The notes: generated from the letters alone by a model not told the origin. 64,000 nucleotides of DNA from JALZUR01 sp965205365 (GCA_965205365.1 CBDBGT010000007.1:1-64000); one strand, 5' to 3'. Counted from the stretch's first letter, positions 8,196-17,617 are shown. Translations and numbers: made by a program.

Positions 8196-9946
8196 TAAAC
8201 TTCACCCTCAAAATTCAGCCCACCACTAACCTCAACCTCATGGATTAAAAGCTGTAGTGTTTCTATGTTTTGAAAAAAATTAATATTCGGATTTACATAA
8301 AAATTAAACTTATAGTTTACATAGTTTTTAGACTCTATCATTAAGGCCACTTCATGATCTTTTTGCGGTGAGAACCACAGCACATCAAAGGTTTTTCCTT
8401 TTTTATCAGACACTAAGATTTTATAGTGTTTATCTTTTAGTTTTCTAACCAAGACTATTTCAAGATCTAAGATTTTAAAAATAGGCTGTTCAAAACCAAT
8501 GCCAAAGGGCTCTAAATACCTTAACCAGTTTAAAAAACTCTGATTAAGCTCTCCTAAATAAACTTCACAATCATACTCAACCCCAAACCCAGTGTTAACT
8601 TCTTTTGTAAAAAAACTCTCCAAATACATACTCAGTTCATTCTTAAACTGAGTAGCCTTTATAAGCTCAAGTTCAAAACCTGCTGCTTGAGCATGACCAC
8701 CAAATTGAATTAAACTTGGACAAGAAAACATCATCTCTTTTAACGACAACTCTGTGTTACCCGGAAGCCTTGCACTCCCAACAACCTGTCCATTCTTTAA
8801 AATATTTCCTATAAAAGCTGGAACACCATATTCTTCAACTAGTCTTGTTGCAATAAGCCCTCGTACTCCTGGATGAATATCTTTTGAAACAAAAAAGCAA
8901 AGATTTTTAGGAGGGTGTTTTTTAAAATAATCAGTGGCTTTTTTAAGATCCTCTTTTAAAGACTGCACTCTTTTTTCATTAACTAAAAAAGCTTTTGATA
9001 CTAGCTTTTCAGCCTCTTGTTTATTTTCTTCAATTAAAATGGCTGTTGGCCTTAGCTCTGTATCTAAACGCGATAATGCATTTAACTTTGGAGCAATTTT
9101 AAAACCAATATCACTTGAGTTAATGTGCTTTCCTACTAGTTCACACCTAGCTTTTAAAGCCTGTAACCCTGGCCTTAAGCTAGTAGAAAACCTTTTAAGC
9201 CCTTTTTTAACCAACACTCTATTTTCTTTAATTAACGGCACCATATCCGTAAGGGTTCCAATAACAAATAAATCCAATAACGAGTCTAAACTAAACCCTG
9301 GTTTAATCCTTTCATTTAAATTTTTTAAATGCTTGGCAAAACCATAAACCAGATAAAAAGCAACCCCTGCACCACACAAATGCCCAAGACCAGATGTGCA
9401 TTCTTTTGTATTGGGGTTAACAATAGTAAGTGCTTGTGGAAGTGTGGCGTCGGGTAAATGGTGATCTGTTAAAATAACATCAACACCCTGTTCTTTAGAG
9501 TACAGACAAGTTTCATGGGAGGTTATACCCACATCCACAGTTATAATGAGGCTCACGCCTTTTTCTTTAAGGCTGTCCACCCCTGCCTTATGAAATCCAT
9601 ACCCTTGTGTTAGACGCCTTGGTTGATATATTTGAATGTTCTTAAAACCAAGTTGCCCAAGGCCGTCAAATAAAATCGCTGCCGCCGAAGAACCATCTAA
9701 ATCATAATCACAATAAACCCCTAGACTTTCATTATCCTTATAAGCCTTAAAAAGCCTTGCACAAGCCTTATCCATACCATTTAAAACAAATGGTGATTTA
9801 ATATCTGTCATAGATGGGTTTAAAAACTCAAGTTGATCTTCTTGATTTAAAAAACCCTTGGCTTTTAAAAGCCTAGATATAAGCTCAGGAATATAGGTTC
9901 CAGTTGATCTATGTGTTTGCATATTCTGCTCAACCTGTTTTTTCAA
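8195..9946 (-). CDS. recJ: Single-stranded-DNA-specific exonuclease RecJ
   Basis: 583-aa 5'-3' ssDNA exonuclease of the DHH phosphoesterase superfamily, used in recombination and mismatch repair. Metal-binding motifs: GVYCDYDLDGSSAAAI (DxD; the usual DYDVDG has Leu here), ITVDVGITS, VDVILTDHHLP (DHH) and GAGVAFYLVY. The C-terminal DHHA1 region has VVGSARLPG and QFGGHAQAAGFEL (GGH motif), followed by an OB-like tail. All catalytic motifs are present and length fits the family. It sits 21 bp downstream of secF and overlaps queC by one base. Confidence 0.95.
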   Translation of the reverse strand: MKKQVEQNMQTHRSTGTYIPELISRLLKAKGFLNQEDQLEFLNPSMTDIKSPFVLNGMDKACARLFKAYKDNESLGVYCDYDLDGSSAAAILFDGLGQLGFKNIQIYQPRRLTQGYGFHKAGVDSLKEKGVSLIITVDVGITSHETCLYSKEQGVDVILTDHHLPDATLPQALTIVNPNTKECTSGLGHLCGAGVAFYLVYGFAKHLKNLNERIKPGFSLDSLLDLFVIGTLTDMVPLIKENRVLVKKGLKRFSTSLRPGLQALKARCELVGKHINSSDIGFKIAPKLNALSRLDTELRPTAILIEENKQEAEKLVSKAFLVNEKRVQSLKEDLKKATDYFKKHPPKNLCFFVSKDIHPGVRGLIATRLVEEYGVPAFIGNILKNGQVVGSARLPGNTELSLKEMMFSCPSLIQFGGHAQAAGFELELIKATQFKNELSMYLESFFTKEVNTGFGVEYDCEVYLGELNQSFLNWLRYLEPFGIGFEQPIFKILDLEIVLVRKLKDKHYKILVSDKKGKTFDVLWFSPQKDHEVALMIESKNYVNYKFNFYVNPNINFFQNIETLQLLIHEVEVSGGLNFEGEV

Positions 9947-9967
9947 CTGTTGCCTCTCCTAAAGATA

Positions 9968-10885
9968 TTAACCTTTAGATGAAATTAATTTATCAAAGAA
10001 AATAGTTAGCGGTGAAGCTACGTAAATTGAACTATAGGTTCCCACAACAACACCAATGGCTAATGTAAACGCTAAATCTTTAATGACGCCAGTTCCTACA
10101 AAATACAAACACCCAATGGCAATTAACGTGGTGACAGATGTTAATACTGTTCTAGATAAAACATCGTTAATGGACCTATTTACTATGAGCTCCAAGGTTT
10201 TTTGCTTAAAGCGTGGAATATTCTCCCTAACCCTATCAAAGTTCACAATGGTGTCATTTAAGGAGTAGCCAATAATAGTTAAAATGGCCGCTAAAGTTTG
10301 AACATTCACTTCTTTACCTAAAAAAGAAAATATTCCTAATGTAATAATAGCATCATGAAACAAGCAAATCACAGCACCTGGGGCAAACTGATAATCAAAC
10401 CTAAAGCCCACATAAATAAGAATCATAATTAGAGAGTAAAAAATAGCAAGCATTCCATTTGCTCTAAGTTCAGCACCAATTTGTGGACCAACAGAGTTTA
10501 CTCTTCTTAATTCTACTCCATTATATTTTTCCTTTAAACCTGTGGTAATTTTTTTAACAGCCTTATTAACCAAAGCTGTTGTCTTAGCTTGTGTTGCTCC
10601 TTTAACGGACTCTGTTCTAATCAAAAACTCATTGTCCTTTCCAAAAGATTGGACTGAAGCTTTCTCAAGCCCTAAACTCTTTACTAAGCTCCTAATATCA
10701 TCAGCTTTAACCTCTCCACTAAACTTCACCTGAACTTCAGTTCCACCGGAAAAATCAATTCCGTAATTAAAATTCTTTGTAAAAATTAAACCCAATGAAA
10801 TAAGAACCAGTACTAAAGAAACTCCTCCAAAAATTGGAGCACTTCTCACAAATTCTATTTTCCCTCTATCTAAATCTCTTCTCAT
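9968..10885 (-). CDS. secF: Protein translocase subunit SecF
   Basis: 305-aa inner-membrane protein. With SecD and YajC it uses proton motive force to help SecYEG export proteins. The N-terminus has one membrane span followed by the family motif NYGIDFSGGTEVQVKFS and a periplasmic domain. The C-terminal half has five spans with YVGFRFDYQFAPGAVICL and IIGYSLNDTIVNFDRVREN, the conserved SecF block. Length is typical. It follows secD by 22 bp in the yajC-secD-secF order, the common bacterial arrangement. Confidence 0.96.
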   Translation of the reverse strand: MRRDLDRGKIEFVRSAPIFGGVSLVLVLISLGLIFTKNFNYGIDFSGGTEVQVKFSGEVKADDIRSLVKSLGLEKASVQSFGKDNEFLIRTESVKGATQAKTTALVNKAVKKITTGLKEKYNGVELRRVNSVGPQIGAELRANGMLAIFYSLIMILIYVGFRFDYQFAPGAVICLFHDAIITLGIFSFLGKEVNVQTLAAILTIIGYSLNDTIVNFDRVRENIPRFKQKTLELIVNRSINDVLSRTVLTSVTTLIAIGCLYFVGTGVIKDLAFTLAIGVVVGTYSSIYVASPLTIFFDKLISSKG

Positions 10886-10907
10886 TTTAATATACCTCTT
10901 TTTAACC

Positions 10908-12632
10908 TTATGATCTTTTATTAGAAGGAAACAAACCTGTAAAACCGTTTAAAACCAATACATCAACAACTGTTCTTGTTAAGAAAATCGCTGTAAACAT
11001 GGAGGTCACAACACCCCAAACCAGAGTCACAGCAAAACCTTTAATTGGACCTGTTCCATAAAACATAAGCACTAAACAAACCGCAGCAGTTGTAATGTTG
11101 GCATCAAAAATTGCTGAAAAAGCCTGGCTAAAACCCTCCCTAACCCCAGCTCTTAAACCACTTCCTTTAAAAAGCTCTTCTTTAATACGCTCAAAAATAA
11201 TAACATTTGCATCAACCGCCATACCCACTGTTAAAACAATTCCAGCAATACCGGGAAGAGTTAATGTAGCCCCTAAAGATGTTAAAATCGTTAAAATTAA
11301 AAAAATATTCATGGCCAAAGCAAAACCTGCAACAGCCCCTGCTAACCTATACCAACCTATCATAAAGATTAAAACACAGAGCAAGCCTAAAATCCCTGCT
11401 TTCTTACCTGCTTGGATACTATCTGCACCCAGTGTTGGCCCAACAGTTCTTTCCTCTAACTGTTCTAAAGCAGCCGGCAACGCTCCTGCTCTTAAGACAT
11501 TTGTTAAAAACTCAGCTTCCTGCTGTATTTCCTGGCCTGTACCCAATGTAATTATACCACCTTCTCTTAAACGACTTCCTATATTAGGAGCTGACATAAC
11601 AACTTTATCTAAAATAATGGCCATTGGTTTATCTACATTGTCACCAGTAAGTTTTGCAAATTCAGCTCGCCCTTCACTTGCAACAGAGAAATTTACAACT
11701 GGTTGACCATATTCACCTACACCAACAAAGGCATCTGCAATTTTATCCCCTGAAAACACCACGTCGTTTTTAACAAGCATTGGGCTTTTGCCATCAGTGA
11801 TTTCCATGACACTGCCTAATTTTTGAAAAACTAATTCCGTTTGAGCTGGAAGCTTTCCTTTTAAATCCTGATTAAGTCTTCTAACATAATCAATATACTT
11901 TAGCCCGCCCTCTTTCTTAGTTCCAACTGTATAACCACCAGCAGCCTCAGCTTCTTTAACTAACGTATTAAGCTGTGCAACAGTCATCTCACTTGACACA
12001 ATCATCTTCTCTAAACGTGCAGCTCTATTAATAAGATCTTTTGCTTGCTGATAATCTTCTTCGTTAATACCTGGAAGTTGAACAACAATTCTTTCAGTTC
12101 CCTGAGCTGCAATGTATGGTTCAGAAACACCAAAAGAATCAATACGATTTCTAATAACCTCAATTGCTTGAACAACAATTTGCTTTTTAGTTGAATTTAT
12201 ATAGGTTTCAAAATATTGAAATGTACTAGCTTCACTAGTGCTTGGTACCTTCTGTAATACACCTGCGTAATACTGATTCACATATGAGTTTATGATACTT
12301 AAATTACCAGTAAGTTTAATTTTTGGATTCTTTTCATCTTTTTTAAATGAAATAGCACTAACCGCTCCTGGGTTTTTGTTGTTGATCTCTTCTTTTAAAA
12401 GATCTCCAAGGCGATTTAGTTTTTCTCCAATAACACCTGGAGTGTCCACGCCTAAAACTAAATGCAGCCCGCCCTGAATATCTAATCCGTAAACTAGAGA
12501 TTGAGTGGGTAGCCACGCCGGCGCTTTGTCTTTAGAAACAAGATTCGGTGCAAAAACATATGCCGACACTAATATAATTGTTACAATAATTCCCATTCGT
12601 GTTTTAAGGCTTTTTATCATTTTTTTCTCCAA
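10908..12632 (-). CDS. secD: Protein translocase subunit SecD
   Basis: 574-aa partner of SecF. After the first span comes VYGLDIQGGLHLVLGVD (the SecD signature), then the large periplasmic P1 domain containing IEVIRNRIDSFGVSEPYIA. The membrane half contains RAGALPAALEQLEERTVGPT, GMAVDANVIIFERIKEEL and a long run of hydrophobic segments. ATG 12632 is in-frame and fits; a second Met (MIKSL) lies four codons in, and either could be used. The protein pulls translocated chains from the periplasmic side. Spacing of 51 bp to yajC supports co-transcription. Confidence 0.96.
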   Translation of the reverse strand: MEKKMIKSLKTRMGIIVTIILVSAYVFAPNLVSKDKAPAWLPTQSLVYGLDIQGGLHLVLGVDTPGVIGEKLNRLGDLLKEEINNKNPGAVSAISFKKDEKNPKIKLTGNLSIINSYVNQYYAGVLQKVPSTSEASTFQYFETYINSTKKQIVVQAIEVIRNRIDSFGVSEPYIAAQGTERIVVQLPGINEEDYQQAKDLINRAARLEKMIVSSEMTVAQLNTLVKEAEAAGGYTVGTKKEGGLKYIDYVRRLNQDLKGKLPAQTELVFQKLGSVMEITDGKSPMLVKNDVVFSGDKIADAFVGVGEYGQPVVNFSVASEGRAEFAKLTGDNVDKPMAIILDKVVMSAPNIGSRLREGGIITLGTGQEIQQEAEFLTNVLRAGALPAALEQLEERTVGPTLGADSIQAGKKAGILGLLCVLIFMIGWYRLAGAVAGFALAMNIFLILTILTSLGATLTLPGIAGIVLTVGMAVDANVIIFERIKEELFKGSGLRAGVREGFSQAFSAIFDANITTAAVCLVLMFYGTGPIKGFAVTLVWGVVTSMFTAIFLTRTVVDVLVLNGFTGLFPSNKRS

Positions 12633-12683
12633 AAGGACTTGTTCATCTTAGCTAGTTACTTTTTTTTAAACTCTTATAAAAAT

Positions 12684-13034
12684 TTACTTACCTGTGTCTT
12701 CAGCAGCACTACTCATTATATGAGACTTCATAACTTTAAAACGTGTATCTTCTGACACCTTTAAATCTACAAATCTTTCTCCAACCCCTACAATGGTGCC
12801 GAAGATCCCCCCTGCGGTCAAAACCTGATCACCCTTCTTTAAAGACTTTAAAAAATCCTTAGCCTCTTTTGCTTTTCTAGCCTGGGGTCGCAAAATTAAA
12901 AAATAAAAAACTAAGAACATTAGCGCAAAAGGAACCAACCCCATCCAACCCGGACCCTTACTAGCTTGTTGACCTACAGCCTCTTGTGCTTGAGCCACAT
13001 TGATAAAAAAATTAATAAAATAAAACATACACAA
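12684..13034 (-). CDS. yajC: Preprotein translocase subunit YajC
   Basis: 116 aa: one N-terminal hydrophobic stretch, one clear membrane span (GLVPFALMFLVFYFLILRPQ), then the YajC cytosolic domain with RPQARKAKEAKDFLKSLKKG, DQVLTAGGIFGTIVGV and DLKVSEDTRFKVMKSHI. Length is normal. It lies between tgt and secD, the usual neighbourhood in many bacteria. It associates with SecDF and is usually dispensable. Confidence 0.94.
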   Translation of the reverse strand: MCMFYFINFFINVAQAQEAVGQQASKGPGWMGLVPFALMFLVFYFLILRPQARKAKEAKDFLKSLKKGDQVLTAGGIFGTIVGVGERFVDLKVSEDTRFKVMKSHIMSSAAEDTGK

Positions 13035-13102
13035 CTCCTAACTTCTTCATATTTTTATTATAAAAACCGACACCTTAAAGCCATACAATGAATTTTTATA
13101 TT

Positions 13103-14239
13103 TTATAAGCTAACAACTTGCGTTACTTTTTGAGTATAATACTCAACCCACCTGCCCTCTAATATAGCCCTTCGACACTGAGCTAACAGTTCTAGATAAA
13201 AGTGTAAGTTGTGTATAGTTAATAATTGTGCAGAAAGAACTTCTCCACAAATAAAAAGGTGTCTTAAGTAACTTCTACTATGATTTTGGCATGTGTAGCA
13301 TTCACAATTTTCATCAAGTGGCCTAGAGTCTTCCTTGTTTTCAGACCTTTTAATATTCATCTCCCCATTATGCATAAAAACTTTACCGTTTCTTGCAACT
13401 CTGGTGGGCATGACACAGTCAAACATATCAATCCCTGCATTAATTGAATGCAAAAGATCAATGGGCTTTCCCACCCCCATTAAGTACCTTGGTTTATTTT
13501 CAGGCATTTTAGGTGCTGTCTTTAAAAGCACTTCATACATACGCTCCATGGGCTCTCCAACAGAAAATCCACCAAGAGCATAACCAGGTAGATTAAACGA
13601 AGTAACTTGTTGTAAAGCTTGAAGTCTATGGGGAACACTTAAACCCCCTTGTATAATTCCAAAAAGAAGAGAGTCTTTTCTTCTCATCTCCTCCTTACAA
13701 ACCTTAAGCCACCTATAAGTGCGCCCCATGGCACTCTCTAACTCCTTTTTAGTACACGGGTATGGGGGACACTCATCAAAAGCCATAATAATATCAGACC
13801 CTAGGTTCATTTGAATCTTCATACTTTCCTTAGGGCCAATAAAACACTTTCCTCCATCAATATGACTTTTAAATGCAACACCTTCTTCTGAAACTTTTCT
13901 CAATGCTGCTAATGAAAAAACTTGAAAGCCACCACTGTCTGTTAAAATAGGCTTATCCCACCCCATAAACTTATGAAGTCCACCCATTTTTTTTATAAGA
14001 TCATCCCCTGGACGCAAATGAAGATGATAAGTGTTTCCTAAAATAACTTGTGAGCCAACATCCTTTAAGCCTTCATTGGTCATAGCCTTAACTGTGCCAC
14101 AGGTTCCAACGGGCATAAAAATTGGAGTTTGAATATCACCGTGTGCTGTTGTTAGGATTGCCGCCCTTGCACTTGCACTAGTAGCTTCGAGTTTAAAATT
14201 ACCAATTTTCCCTTTAACGTTTTTAGCTATTTTTTCCAT
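13103..14239 (-). CDS. tgt: tRNA-guanine transglycosylase
   Basis: 378 aa. Exchanges guanine-34 of GUN-anticodon tRNAs (Asp, Asn, His, Tyr) for preQ1. Seen: TPIFMPVGTCGTVKAM near the N-terminus; ILTDSGGFQVFSL with a catalytic-region Asp; GGLSVPHRLQ; YALGGFSVGEP for base recognition; DMFDCVMPTRVARNG with the nucleophile Asp; and a zinc site CECYTCQNHSRSYLRHL (three Cys, one His). All key residues are present. The start overlaps the queA 3' end by 13 bp, indicating coupling. Confidence 0.96.
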   Translation of the reverse strand: MEKIAKNVKGKIGNFKLEATSASARAAILTTAHGDIQTPIFMPVGTCGTVKAMTNEGLKDVGSQVILGNTYHLHLRPGDDLIKKMGGLHKFMGWDKPILTDSGGFQVFSLAALRKVSEEGVAFKSHIDGGKCFIGPKESMKIQMNLGSDIIMAFDECPPYPCTKKELESAMGRTYRWLKVCKEEMRRKDSLLFGIIQGGLSVPHRLQALQQVTSFNLPGYALGGFSVGEPMERMYEVLLKTAPKMPENKPRYLMGVGKPIDLLHSINAGIDMFDCVMPTRVARNGKVFMHNGEMNIKRSENKEDSRPLDENCECYTCQNHSRSYLRHLFICGEVLSAQLLTIHNLHFYLELLAQCRRAILEGRWVEYYTQKVTQVVSL

Positions 14240-15219
14240 ATACTTAAATCTCCATAGGAAAAAAGCCTAAACTTGTTCTTTACAGCAAAGTTGTAGGCAA
14301 GTTTCGTATCTTTAACACCATAAAAAGCCATTACCAACGCTAAGAGAGAAGACCCTGGTTGATGAAAATTTGTAAAAAGCCCTGACACCCATTTAAATTC
14401 ATAGCCTGGAGTTATAAAAAGCTCCGTCTCCCCAGCTTCATCACCATTATCCATGGAGCAAGACTCAACAGCTCTTAATGCCGTGGTCCCTAAAGCCCAA
14501 ATTTTTTTTTTATTCTTTTTAGCATGAATAAGAGCTTTTTTTGTTCTTCCAGAAACAAAAAAACTCTCCTTATGAAGCCTTCCTTCTTTAATGTTTTTCT
14601 CCTCTAAAGGTAAAAAAGTTCCTAAGCCCACATCTAAACTCACCTCTTCAACAACAACTCCTCTTCTTTGAAGGCCAACTAAGTCTTTTTTTGAAAAGTG
14701 TAGACTTGCAGTAGGTGCTGCTAGTGAATTTTCATTCTTCTTCCAATGAAGCTGATACCAATTTTTATCGCCCTTAACAACATGACGTGAATCTCTTAGT
14801 TTTTGAATATAAGGAGGAATTGCAAATTCACCATGTTGAGCAAAATATCTTAAGCCTAAATCTTGATCTAATCTAATTAATTGAGGCCGTGCTTTTTTTA
14901 AAAGCTCTCCTTCTACACCACCGGGTAAATTAAACCTCTGCCCTACTCTAAATTTTGCAGATTTAAATAAAACTTCCCATTCATATTTAGACCTTTTATT
15001 TAAAAATAAAAACTCTAAATCTTTAGAAAAAACACGACACGCCTTAACACCAGAATTATTAATAATAATCAGCTCCCCTGGCTGAATACAGTTAAAAGCG
15101 GCACAAAACTCAATCTCAACTGGGTTCGCCCTATTCATCAATAAGACACGACAAGGCTCTTTAGGTTGTAATGCTATAAGCTTTTCTGGGTATGTGTATT
15201 GTAAGTCTTCTATATTCAT
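14227..15219 (-). CDS. queA: S-adenosylmethionine:tRNA ribosyltransferase-isomerase
   Basis: 330 aa. Adds the ribosyl part of SAM to preQ1-34 in tRNA to give epoxyqueuosine. Diagnostic blocks: YPEKLIALQPKEPCRVLLMNR, IIINNSGVKACRVF, LAAPTASLHFSK, VSLDVGLGTFLPL, WALGTTALRAVES, ELFITPGYEFKW and LFTNFHQPGSSLLALVMAF. It is the first gene of the queA-tgt-yajC-secD-secF-recJ-queC-DUF366 run and is divergent from tRNA-Leu. The roughly 200-bp gap to the tRNA should hold the operon promoter; I could not fix its boxes with confidence. Confidence 0.95.
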   Translation of the reverse strand: MNIEDLQYTYPEKLIALQPKEPCRVLLMNRANPVEIEFCAAFNCIQPGELIIINNSGVKACRVFSKDLEFLFLNKRSKYEWEVLFKSAKFRVGQRFNLPGGVEGELLKKARPQLIRLDQDLGLRYFAQHGEFAIPPYIQKLRDSRHVVKGDKNWYQLHWKKNENSLAAPTASLHFSKKDLVGLQRRGVVVEEVSLDVGLGTFLPLEEKNIKEGRLHKESFFVSGRTKKALIHAKKNKKKIWALGTTALRAVESCSMDNGDEAGETELFITPGYEFKWVSGLFTNFHQPGSSLLALVMAFYGVKDTKLAYNFAVKNKFRLFSYGDLSIWKK

Positions 15220-15365
15220 AAAACTGTCATAAACTTAAGCTGTTTTCATAGCAAGAAAAGTAAGGCTTATAACTTTTTTTCTTATACCATGAAAACCGGT
15301 ACTGGAAACAAAATAAGTTTAAAAGAGTTTTTTTATAACTTTTGAAAAAAAGGCTTCCAACTCTA

Positions 15366-15394
15366 TTGTAACAAACAAGCCCACCATTTATAAT
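15366..15394 (+). promoter_or_regulatory. Sigma70-type promoter of tRNA-Leu
   Basis: TTGTAA (15366-15371) and TATAAT (15389-15394) are separated by 17 bp and lie 26 bp before the tRNA 5' end. This is a near-consensus promoter at the spacing expected for a short tRNA leader. Confidence 0.6.
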
Positions 15395-15419
15395 AGACCC
15401 AATATACTAAAGCCATTGT

Positions 15420-15506
15420 GCGCCAGTGGCGGAATTGGTAGACGCGCCGGCTTGAGGGGCCGGTCTTGGAAACGAGGTGGAGGTTCAAATCCTCTCTGGC
15501 GCACCA
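15420..15506 (+). tRNA. tRNA-Leu (anticodon GAG)
   Basis: 87-nt class II tRNA. The acceptor GCGCCAG pairs with CTGGCGC, followed by A and an encoded CCA. The anticodon stem CCGGC/GCCGG encloses the loop TTGAGGG, with GAG at positions 34-36. A long variable arm and the T-loop GTTCAAATC are visible. It marks the left edge of the accessory island. Confidence 0.95.
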
Positions 15507-15574
15507 TATTTACACTTAAGTAGTTGTAGTCATTGAATATAATGTATGTAGTTCCCACTAAATTCCCACTAGAT

Positions 15575-15690
15575 TTAAAAAGTTTCATAAAACTCCTTCA
15601 TCCAGTGTTTTTTTGATTTTTCAGTCACATGAACATAGGTCTTCTCAAAGATCTTCAAGGACATATCTAAAATTGCGCATGAGACTGCTG
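15575..15690 (-). pseudogene. C-terminal remnant of a tyrosine recombinase/integrase (putative)
   Basis: On the minus strand about 30 codons read MSLKIFEKTYVHVTEKSKK and then HWMKEF before a stop. TYVHVTEKSKK resembles the end of phage-type integrases, where a Tyr nucleophile sits in Y-H-x-T/S contexts near the C-terminus. It lies directly beside the tRNA-Leu 3' end, the usual place for such an integrase, and abuts an unrelated hsdR fragment on the other strand near 15690. The fragment is too short for certainty. Confidence 0.35.
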
Positions 15691-16265
15691 GCTGGGACAG
15701 AGAACAGATAGAAAAATATCGAACTCTTGTGCAAGATTTTGAAGCGTTCTTAAACAAACATAAAGATGAAATAATAGCACTCAAAATTTACTATAACGAG
15801 CCTCATAGAAGAAAAAACGTAACTTACGGTATGATTAAAAAAGTTTATAATAAACTAAAACAGAGCCAGCCCAATATAGCTCTTGCAAGAGTTTTTGAAG
15901 CGTATGCAAACCTAGAAAATAAAAAGCTTAAACCCCCTATAAGTGAATTGACAGCTCTTGTTGCTCTTATCCGTAAAATCTGTGGTATTGACTCTAAACT
16001 CACTCTTTACTCTAAAACTGTTCATTTAAATTTTCAAAAATGGATGTTTAAAAAACATGAGAGCGGAAGCCAAAAATTTACAGAAGAGCAAATGAAGTGA
16101 CTTAGAATGATAAAAGAACATATTGCAAGTTCTTTCCACATAGAAGAAGATGACCTTGATCAAGCTCCATTTGATGCAAAAGGTGGCTTAGGAAGAATGG
16201 ATCAGCTTTTTGGAAACAAAATGGATGAAGTTATTAAAGAAATAAATGAGGCACTATCCGCATGA
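15687..16265 (+). pseudogene. hsdR: Type I restriction subunit HsdR, C-terminal remnant
   Basis: The frame from about 15687 reads AGWDREQIEKYRTLVQDF, ELTALVALIRKICGIDSKL, FQKWMFKKHESGSQKFTEEQMK, a TGA stop (16098-16100), then LRMIKEHIASSFHIEEDDL, APFDAKGGLGRM and DQLFGNKMDEVI. This is the extreme C-terminal domain of HsdR, the motor/nuclease subunit. Family members have Trp where the TGA lies (EEQM-x-W-LRMI), so TGG to TGA is the likely change. The N-terminal roughly 800 residues, including nuclease and helicase motifs, are absent, so the piece cannot cut DNA. Its end overlaps the next gene (ATGA). Confidence 0.8.
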
Positions 16266-17617
16266 CAGAAAAGCAAATTAAAGACATCATTTCAACTGGC
16301 GAAGGGTACCACATAGAATTCAAACAAGCTTTGAACAAAGATTTTATTGAGGGAGTCTGTGCATTTGCTAATTCATCGGGTGGAAATATATTGATAGGTG
16401 TTGCTGATGATGGAAAGGTAATAGGCACTGACACCAGTAATAAAAAGCGATCTAAAATCCAAGATTCGTTGAGCAAACTAGAACCTAAATTAGACACCAA
16501 AATTGAAATTAAAAAAAATCTTATAGTAATTCATGTTCCTGAAGGTAAAGAAAAACCTTACGGATGTCCCAAAGGGTTTTTTATAAGAATAGGGGCAAAT
16601 TCTCAAAAAATGACAAGAAATGAGATTATCAATTTTTTTCAAAAAGAGGGTCGCATTCGTTTTGAAAAGTTAATCAATGAAAAATCCAATTTTAAAAATG
16701 ACTTTGATCAAAAAGCTTTTAAACACTTTTTAAAAATTTCAGGTATTAACTTAAGCATTAAACAAGAAATGCTTTTACAAAATCTTGATTGCTTAACATC
16801 TGACAAAAAATTTACAAACTTGGGAGTTTTATTTTTTTCTAAAGATATAGATTTTATTATGAATTATGCCCGTGTTGATTGCATTTTATTCAGAGGAACA
16901 AATAAAGTTAAAATTTTGAATAGAAAACAATATAAAGGGAATATCATTGATAATATTGAAGATGCTTTGGCTTTTGTTCAGAAGCACACGGATACAGAGT
17001 ATGTTATTACTGGCAAGCCTCGTAGGGAAGAAATTTCTGATTACCCTGAAACAGCCTTAAGGGAAGCAATTGTCAATGCAGTTTGCCATAGAGATTATTT
17101 TACAAAAGAAGTTCCTGTATCAGTGGAAGTTTTTTCTGATAGAGTGGAGATTCAAAACCCAGGAAGTTTACCAAAAGGATTTGATCCTAAAAAATTTGGA
17201 ACACAGAGCTTTCCTCGCAACCCTCTTATTGCATCTATGTTACATAGAGCCAATTATATAGAACAAGCAGGAACAGGGATAAGCCGTATCAAAGAGGCTG
17301 TTGCAAACCATAAAAAGAAAGTGAAACTTAATATTGAATATAGTGATGACAGCCTCTTTTATAATATCATTTTCAAAAAAGAGAGATTAGAAGAAGCTAC
17401 CCAGAAAACTACCCAGAAAACTACCCAGAAAACTACCCAGAAAATTTTGAGTCTCATTAAGCAAAATCCTTATATTACAAGACAAGAGATAGCAAAAGAG
17501 ATAGGAACTATTACTTCTGACGGCATCAAATATCATTTAGAGCAATTAAAAAAGCAAAAACGGCTAAAAAGAATTGGGGCTGATAAAGGTGGTCATTGGA
17601 AGGTGATTGAAAAATGA
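16262..17617 (+). CDS. AlbA_2/RecG-like ATP-binding protein with C-terminal winged helix
   Basis: 451 aa. The N-terminal AlbA_2 (AAA_4, Schlafen-like) domain has GEGYHIEFKQAL and FANSSGGNILIGVADDGKVIG. The middle is the RecG-related HATPase_c_4 domain with YPETALREAIVNAVCHRDY, VEIQNPGSLPKG and IEQAGTGISRIKEA. A TQK-T repeat linker then leads to a winged helix (ITRQEIAKEIG, IKYHLEQLKK). Such proteins are common inside type I restriction loci and mobile elements and are thought to be regulatory; the biochemical role is unclear. The ATG overlaps the hsdR stop, and the stop overlaps an hsdS-like start (ATGA), so it was once part of an hsd operon. The frame is intact. Confidence 0.8.
   Translation: MTEKQIKDIISTGEGYHIEFKQALNKDFIEGVCAFANSSGGNILIGVADDGKVIGTDTSNKKRSKIQDSLSKLEPKLDTKIEIKKNLIVIHVPEGKEKPYGCPKGFFIRIGANSQKMTRNEIINFFQKEGRIRFEKLINEKSNFKNDFDQKAFKHFLKISGINLSIKQEMLLQNLDCLTSDKKFTNLGVLFFSKDIDFIMNYARVDCILFRGTNKVKILNRKQYKGNIIDNIEDALAFVQKHTDTEYVITGKPRREEISDYPETALREAIVNAVCHRDYFTKEVPVSVEVFSDRVEIQNPGSLPKGFDPKKFGTQSFPRNPLIASMLHRANYIEQAGTGISRIKEAVANHKKKVKLNIEYSDDSLFYNIIFKKERLEEATQKTTQKTTQKTTQKILSLIKQNPYITRQEIAKEIGTITSDGIKYHLEQLKKQKRLKRIGADKGGHWKVIEK
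17399..17443 (+). repeat. Tandem 12-bp coding repeat
   Basis: ACCCAGAAA occurs four times separated by ACT (unit ACCCAGAAAACT), encoding TQK-T repeats between the ATPase-like and winged-helix domains. The unit is a multiple of three, so copy-number change alters linker length without shifting frame. Confidence 0.9.

Noticed and set aside
15220..15365. preQ1 riboswitch upstream of queA
   Set aside because: I looked for the small hairpin plus A-rich tail with a ribosome site and found no convincing match.
15388..15588. 66-codon minus-strand frame across tRNA-Leu
   Set aside because: It is the antisense reading of the tRNA (RGFEPPPRF type), a common artefact. The tRNA structure is complete.
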